A DNA stretch of 64,000 nucleotides from Leptolyngbya sp. PCC 7375. GTDB taxonomy: Bacteria; Cyanobacteriota; Cyanobacteriia; Phormidesmidales; Phormidesmidaceae. The stretch lies in the NCBI RefSeq assembly GCF_000316115.1, contig NZ_JH993797.1, positions 496,001 through 560,000 of the forward strand, read 5' to 3'. A model generated the notes under the pieces. It ran no database searches. It was not told the origin of the DNA and saw nothing but the letters and a program-made list of their open reading frames with translations. Positions 58,895 to 64,000 of the stretch are shown here, one piece after another; positions within the stretch are counted from its first letter, which is position 1; each line of letters begins with the position of its first letter. A program made the translations under genes and the position numbers.

Positions 58895-60094
58895 ATGAAA
58901 AATCTACTGTTTTATAGTCAGCCTAGCCATGACATTGGACACTTAATTCGTAGTATGGCAATTGTCCACAGCCTGACTCAAGAATTTAGAGTGTATGTCG
59001 TCAACAGTGGAGGGGTGATTCAGGATTTTCCTACACTTGAAGGTATTGAAATTATTGATTTACCGACAACTCAAACAGAGTTATCGGGTTCTAACCTGTC
59101 TGTAGCTTCTTTGTCTACAGACAACATTGCGGGCCATCGTCGTAAGCGATTATTGGAACTTTGCGATCGCATCCGTCCTGCCGCTGTCATTGTAGAGCGA
59201 TTCCCCTTTGAGCATCATCACCTTGCTTCTGAGATCATCCCTTTACTAGAAAGAGCTAAAGACTACGGAGCTCAAACTATCTGTAGTCTGGGTGACATTG
59301 TTATTTCACCCACAAATAAAGCCGATTATGAAACTGAAACCTGTCAGCTGATCAATCAATATTTTGACCAGCTCTTAATCCATGGTGACCCTAGCTTTAT
59401 TCCACTGAATGACAGTTTTTCTTGCATCAGAGAACTCACCTGCGACATTCACTACACAGGCTATGTAGTGCCGGATGTAGATCGAGAATTTTCCCCTGAG
59501 GCTAAGACTAAGCCGATGATACTCGTGACCGTTGGAGATGGTCGTTTGGGTCATGGGCTATTGGATTGCGTTGCTCAGGCCAGTCAGTATTTAGAAGATA
59601 AAATCCCCCATCATATTCAAATGTTCACAGGGCCATTTGTGCCCACGGACATTTACAGACGTCTGCAAGCAATGGCAATACATTGCTCTAATCTCACCGT
59701 ACAGCGGTATACCCCTGACTTACTTAGCTATATGGTTCAAGCTGATTTGGCCATCAGCATAGCAGGATACGACATGACCCTAAATGTTCTACAAGCCGGC
59801 ACTCGGGCAATGCTATTACCATTTGGAGGGAATGTTGAACCGGAGCAAACACGAAGATTAGCTCGCCTGCAAGAGCGCGACATAATTAAAATTATCGAAC
59901 CAGAAGAACTTGATCCAATTCTCTTTTCTTTTGAAACTCTTGCCATGCTGAACCGTTATCCCAAGCCAAATGATATCTGCTTACAGGGCGTTAAGATTAC
60001 AACGACCCTGGTTAAAGCCTTAGTGACCTTAAAAAAGCCATTTGACTTACTCAATCCAACCCTAGAACCTCTCCCATGTAAAGACAGCTATTGA
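58895..60094 (+). CDS. Glycosyltransferase, GT28/MurG-like
   Basis: 399 residues. N-terminal LLFYSQPSHDIGHLIRSMAIVHSL shows the G-H-x-x-R pattern of GT28-like enzymes. The second half has ILVTVGDGRLGHGLLDCV, LTVQRYTPDLLSYMVQADLAISIAGYDMTLNVL and GTRAMLLPFGGNVEPEQTRRLARL, the UDP-sugar binding part. Co-directional with the GT4 gene, so they probably act on the same glycan. Confidence 0.85.
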   Translation: MKNLLFYSQPSHDIGHLIRSMAIVHSLTQEFRVYVVNSGGVIQDFPTLEGIEIIDLPTTQTELSGSNLSVASLSTDNIAGHRRKRLLELCDRIRPAAVIVERFPFEHHHLASEIIPLLERAKDYGAQTICSLGDIVISPTNKADYETETCQLINQYFDQLLIHGDPSFIPLNDSFSCIRELTCDIHYTGYVVPDVDREFSPEAKTKPMILVTVGDGRLGHGLLDCVAQASQYLEDKIPHHIQMFTGPFVPTDIYRRLQAMAIHCSNLTVQRYTPDLLSYMVQADLAISIAGYDMTLNVLQAGTRAMLLPFGGNVEPEQTRRLARLQERDIIKIIEPEELDPILFSFETLAMLNRYPKPNDICLQGVKITTTLVKALVTLKKPFDLLNPTLEPLPCKDSY

Positions 60095-60134
60095 TAGGAT
60101 CAGAGGCTAATATAGTTTGTGTACGCTTTCCCTC

Positions 60135-63100
60135 TCATTGAGTTAACAACTTTTGAATTGATAGCGTTAACTGTTTGAGTTTAACCGGTTTACTGAGATA
60201 CAGGTTAGCCCCAGCCTCTAAACAACGCTCTCGATCTCCTGTCATCGCAAGGGCTGTCAGCGCAATGATGGGGATTTTAGCCAGAGCAGGTAATTGGCGA
60301 ATGTGTCGGATGGCTGTTAAACCATCCATGCCAGGCATATGGATGTCTATGAGAATAATATTGGGTAGTTCAGCCTGAGCTAACTCAATGGTCGCTTGAC
60401 CATTTTTTGCCACTTGAAGGCGATAACCTTTAGCACGCAGATAACTGGAGAAGGTGAGAATATTGGCCTCGTTGTCTTCTGCCAATAGGATGAGGGGAAC
60501 TACGGTGGATTGTTCGCTTTCAGGCGTTGTTGGATAAGACTCCGGTACAATTTGAGATATGGGATCACTAAGCTCAGAGATGGTATAGGGCAGCTCAATG
60601 GAAAAGCAGCTACCGACACCGACCTCACTGGTGACGGCGACTTGTCCCCCATGGAGTTTAACAATCCGTTTTACCAAAGCTAGCCCCAGTCCAGTGCCTT
60701 CATATTGTCGATTGAGGTCACTTTCAATCTGGACAAAGGGTTGAAACAACTTTTTCAGATTGTCTGGAGCAATGCCCATGCCTGTATCGGTCACGGCAAA
60801 GCGTAGATATTTTTGGTGGCAGGTCTCGTCCGGTGGCAATGGCTCCACTTCGAGGGTGATGTGTCCCCCTTCCAGGGTGAATTTTACGGCGTTGTTCAAC
60901 AGATTAATCAAAACCTGGCGAATCCGCCGTTCATCGACCATTATGTCTGGTAAGTTTGAGGGAACTTTCTGGTGAAGCTGGATGTTTTTTTTCAGGGACT
61001 GCTCTTTGACAAAGGCCAAACTAGACTTACAGAGATATGTCACCGCAACGGGAGAATACTCTAGCTCGATTAACCCTGACTCCACCTTGGCCAAGTTAAG
61101 AATGTCGTTGATCAGTTCCAGCAGATGCGATCCACTGCGTTCAATGGTCTGTAACGCTTTTAGTTGTTGCCCATTAATCTGGCCGACAACCTTCTCTTGT
61201 AGTACCTCGGTCATCCCCAGAATCGCATTTAGGGGGGTGCGTAGTTCGTGGCTCATATTGGCCAAGAAAGCACTCTTAGCTTCATTGGCAGCTTCAGCTT
61301 GTTCTTTAGCAACTTTCAGCTCATAAGCCCCGGTTTCGGCCTGTTCTTTGGCAATTTTCAACTCATAGGTCCGTTCTGTCACTTCAGCTGTGAGTTGGCG
61401 ATTGTAACTTTCGATTGCTTGAACTCGCCAGCGATAAATCCCGATGATTGCACCTAATCCTGACACCACTGCCAAACTGCGAAACCAAACAGTCTGCCAC
61501 CAGGGGGGGGTAATCGTGATTTGTAGGGCTCTACCATTCCCATTCCAATAGCCATCACTGTTACTGGCCTTGACCCGGAAGGTATAGTTACCAGGGTTGA
61601 GGTTGGTGTAGATGGCAAAGCGACGACGACTGTCGACCCACGTCCAATCTTGATCAAAGCCCTCCATCTTATAGGCATATTGATTGTGTTCAGGAAACCA
61701 GTAGCTCAACGCCGCAAAGGCAATGCTAAAGACTGACTGATCGTGACTCAGGGTAACTTTATTGGTAACGCTGATGTCCTGGGTTAACGGAGCCCCCTCC
61801 TGACCCAGAGGGATTGACTGGTTGAATAGCTGAAAGTCGGTGAACACGATCGGCGGTGCGAAACGATTATCGATTAATTGATTTGGGTAAAACGCATTAA
61901 AACCAGCAGTGCCACCAAAAAACATCTCGCCCGTTAGACTTTTATAAGCAGCACCCACAGCAAATTCATTACCTTGTAAGCCATCGTGTATGCCGTAATT
62001 CCTAAACGTGAGTGTCTCGGGATCAAATTTGGAGAGTCCTCGATTTGTGCTGATCCATAGATGGCCCTGATTATCTTCCAAAATGTCACGAATGGATGCA
62101 CTGGGTAGACCCTCTTTCTCTCGATAACTGGTAAATGTGCCCTTGGCCGCATCAAACTGACTTAACCCGGCGGATGTGCCAATCCATAATGTACCTGTGG
62201 CATCTTCGTGAATCGCATATACAGTATTGCTCGCCAGGCTGTTCTGAAGATCGTTTGGATTGTGCTGATAGCGAGTAAACTTTTTAGCCTGAGGGTCAAA
62301 TCGAGTTAACCCTTTATGCCAGCTACCAAGCCATAGAATACCGGACGGGCTAATATGAATAACTCGCACATTATTATCACTCAGACTGTTGGCATCATTG
62401 GGGTTGTGGCGGTAAGCGCGAAACGTTTCGGTACTCGGATCAAAATGATTAAGACCACCTGATCGAGTCCCCACCCAAATGCTGCCGTCACCGTCAACTT
62501 GAATGGCTAGAACACTATCATCCGGATCGCTCAAGCTGTTGCCATCATTCGGATCATGCCGATAGGTCGTAAACCGGCCACTGGCCCGGTCCAAGCGATT
62601 CAATCCTGTGTGGCCCACACCGCCCACCCAGAGATTACCCGCCGCATCTTCATCAATGGCTAGAAAATCTGTACCAGCCCCCAGGCTATGGGGGGTTGTA
62701 GGTTCATGTAAATAATGGGTAAATTGCCCTGTCTGACGATCCAATTTTTCCAGCCCGATCTGAGTGGCCAACCATAGTGCACCGTCACCCGTTTCATGAA
62801 TAGCCTGAATAGACGGATGGTTTAGTGCCTTAGGATTAGCGGGATCATGCTTGTAGTGGGTGAATTTGGCAGGAGTTGGGTTAAAGACACTCACCCCACA
62901 ACACCAGCTCCCAACCCAGATTACGCCAGAGCGATCTTGATAAGTCGTGATCTTATCACTAGCACTAATAGTTGATGCATCCGACGGATTGTTTACCAAA
63001 TGGGTCCATTGCCCCCGCTCAGGCTCACGTCTAGCAAAACCGTGTCTACTATTTACCCACATAGTTCCTGTCCGATCGACTAGAATGCCTCTGAGTTCAG

Positions 63101-63935
63101 GATCAAGGACACCAGGAGCCGAATAAGGCTGGCGGGTGAATCGTTCTGTTTCTGGATCTAGGGTATAAAGTCCAGTTTTGGCAGCAAACCAAATCAGACC
63201 AGAGGCATCTTCATAAAAGTTCTGGTTATTGCCCCAGTCAGCGTTCAGGCTTTGCCCGGTCTTCGGATCGACTGGGAAACGGATAAACTGCCCCGTGATC
63301 GGATCCAAACGGTTGAGCCCCGAATGAAACGTGCTGACCCAAAGCTGCCCGATCCGATCCTCATGAATGCCGACAACTTTGTCACCACTAAGACTGGTGG
63401 GGTCATTGGGGTCATGCTGGTAGCGAGTGACCTTACCTGTCTTTGGATTAAAGCGGTTAAGACCGCCTCCCCAGGTACCAACCCACATAGTCCCAGCCCG
63501 ATCGTGATAGACACTGACAACATCATCACTACTTAAACTATTGGCATTGTCAGAGGCATAACGGTAATGAGTGAAGGTTTGGCGGGCGTGATCAAAGCGG
63601 TTAAGACCGCCTCCGAGAGTACCAACCCATAGAAAGCCCTCCTGGTCAAGGGTGAGCGTACTAACCAGATTGTGACTCAAACTGCTGGGGTCATCCACGT
63701 CATTGTTATAGACCACCGTGGTGCCGCCGTCGTAGCGAGTCAGCCCATCCCAATGGCCAAACCACATAAAGCCATGGTGATCTTGCACAATTGCCCGTAC
63801 TCGGTTGCCCGCCAGACCGTCCTCTTGGGATAAGTGATTAAACTTGATGTCATCAGGCCTGCGAGCATAGGAAGGTGATACCGCATTCAAAACAAACCCA
63901 AGGGTGGTGATTAAAACGGCAATCCTTCTCAACAT
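60135..63935 (-). CDS. Two-component propeller hybrid histidine kinase (14 propeller repeats-Y_Y_Y-TM-HisKA-HATPase-REC)
   Basis: 1266 residues. A signal peptide (residues 1-24, ending SPSYA) precedes 14 repeats with GxxW(V/I/L)G centres, enough for two seven-bladed propellers, about residues 28-660. A Y_Y_Y domain (FSIAFAALSYWFPEHNQYAYKMEGFDQDW) follows, then a transmembrane helix (VWFRSLAVVSGLGAIIGIYRW, about 825) and a coiled coil with repeated AKEQAE. H-box FLANMSHELRTPLNAIL, HATPase DTGMGIAPDN and GTGLGLALVKRI, and receiver with Asp in IILIDIHMPGMDG. In Bacteroidetes such hybrids sense oligosaccharides; the nearby glycosyltransferases suggest glycan sensing, which is inference. Confidence 0.95.
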   Translation of the reverse strand: MLRRIAVLITTLGFVLNAVSPSYARRPDDIKFNHLSQEDGLAGNRVRAIVQDHHGFMWFGHWDGLTRYDGGTTVVYNNDVDDPSSLSHNLVSTLTLDQEGFLWVGTLGGGLNRFDHARQTFTHYRYASDNANSLSSDDVVSVYHDRAGTMWVGTWGGGLNRFNPKTGKVTRYQHDPNDPTSLSGDKVVGIHEDRIGQLWVSTFHSGLNRLDPITGQFIRFPVDPKTGQSLNADWGNNQNFYEDASGLIWFAAKTGLYTLDPETERFTRQPYSAPGVLDPELRGILVDRTGTMWVNSRHGFARREPERGQWTHLVNNPSDASTISASDKITTYQDRSGVIWVGSWCCGVSVFNPTPAKFTHYKHDPANPKALNHPSIQAIHETGDGALWLATQIGLEKLDRQTGQFTHYLHEPTTPHSLGAGTDFLAIDEDAAGNLWVGGVGHTGLNRLDRASGRFTTYRHDPNDGNSLSDPDDSVLAIQVDGDGSIWVGTRSGGLNHFDPSTETFRAYRHNPNDANSLSDNNVRVIHISPSGILWLGSWHKGLTRFDPQAKKFTRYQHNPNDLQNSLASNTVYAIHEDATGTLWIGTSAGLSQFDAAKGTFTSYREKEGLPSASIRDILEDNQGHLWISTNRGLSKFDPETLTFRNYGIHDGLQGNEFAVGAAYKSLTGEMFFGGTAGFNAFYPNQLIDNRFAPPIVFTDFQLFNQSIPLGQEGAPLTQDISVTNKVTLSHDQSVFSIAFAALSYWFPEHNQYAYKMEGFDQDWTWVDSRRRFAIYTNLNPGNYTFRVKASNSDGYWNGNGRALQITITPPWWQTVWFRSLAVVSGLGAIIGIYRWRVQAIESYNRQLTAEVTERTYELKIAKEQAETGAYELKVAKEQAEAANEAKSAFLANMSHELRTPLNAILGMTEVLQEKVVGQINGQQLKALQTIERSGSHLLELINDILNLAKVESGLIELEYSPVAVTYLCKSSLAFVKEQSLKKNIQLHQKVPSNLPDIMVDERRIRQVLINLLNNAVKFTLEGGHITLEVEPLPPDETCHQKYLRFAVTDTGMGIAPDNLKKLFQPFVQIESDLNRQYEGTGLGLALVKRIVKLHGGQVAVTSEVGVGSCFSIELPYTISELSDPISQIVPESYPTTPESEQSTVVPLILLAEDNEANILTFSSYLRAKGYRLQVAKNGQATIELAQAELPNIILIDIHMPGMDGLTAIRHIRQLPALAKIPIIALTALAMTGDRERCLEAGANLYLSKPVKLKQLTLSIQKLLTQ

Positions 63936-64000
63936 AACGGGTGGCGCAATAGTATCGACATAACGCTTACCGACACTAACTTTTTCTAGATATTTCTCTA

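Overview
The window is chromosomal DNA from a cyanobacterium, probably a filamentous or Leptolyngbya/Acaryochloris-like lineage. The evidence is the many HIP1-type octamers (GCGATCGC and close variants, e.g. near 7864, 8907, 17770, 22740, 24058, 28113, 46940, 48535, 59162), a DesC-type desaturase, a LabA-like NYN protein, Uma2 and CHAD proteins, a cyanobacterial LpxB-like protein, LarB, a GroEL1-type groESL pair, and large PAS or propeller hybrid kinases. No rRNA, convincing tRNA or CRISPR array was found.

Layout. 1-8.6 kb: housekeeping and hypothetical genes (desaturase 3' part, truncated slipin, CHAD, pentapeptide repeats, LabA-like NYN, a DJ-1/PfpI-like pseudoenzyme, a PolX-N-terminus-like HhH protein, Uma2). 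8.7-17.1 kb: an alpha-2-macroglobulin lipoprotein beside PBP1C, the classic periplasmic pair. 17.1-29.7 kb: methyltransferase, fused HyuA-HyuB 5-oxoprolinase, a deletion remnant of a Mut7-C gene, groEL/groES, a TetR regulator, and a tightly overlapping four-gene operon (ornithine cyclodeaminase-like, 2Fe-2S protein, two flavoproteins) resembling opine oxidase or hydrogen cyanide synthase. A perfect 9-bp-arm palindrome lies just in front of that operon. 29.7-33.3 kb: gene-poor DNA with one glycosyltransferase and an IS1-family remnant.

33.3-42.3 kb is a transposon graveyard in which the insertions can be dissected base by base. An outer IS21-like element (A) has its istB split by a second IS21-like element (B, 33540-37903, 5-bp target duplication ATCAG). 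B has its istA split by an IS4-family element (35213-36703, 11-bp duplication GATACACACTT). The istA of A is also split by a 171-bp MITE (39797-39967, 8-bp duplication ATTGGTTT). Removing each insertion and one target copy restores a continuous reading frame. Next come an orphan small ORF, a 127-bp fragment of a second glutaminase gene, and a decayed IS5-family transposase.

42.4-51.1 kb: glutaminase, prolyl oligopeptidase, LpxB-like protein, LarB, an LRR remnant, an alpha/beta hydrolase and a Fic protein. 51.3-64 kb: a signalling block (REC-kinase, PAS hybrid kinase, OmpR-type regulator, 14-repeat propeller hybrid kinase) surrounding two glycosyltransferases.

Scattered intergenic elements include three copies of an ~84-bp element with TGCTGAT/ATCAGCA ends, and several GGGCG-type palindromes. 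A related repeat has been inserted in frame inside the PBP1C gene.
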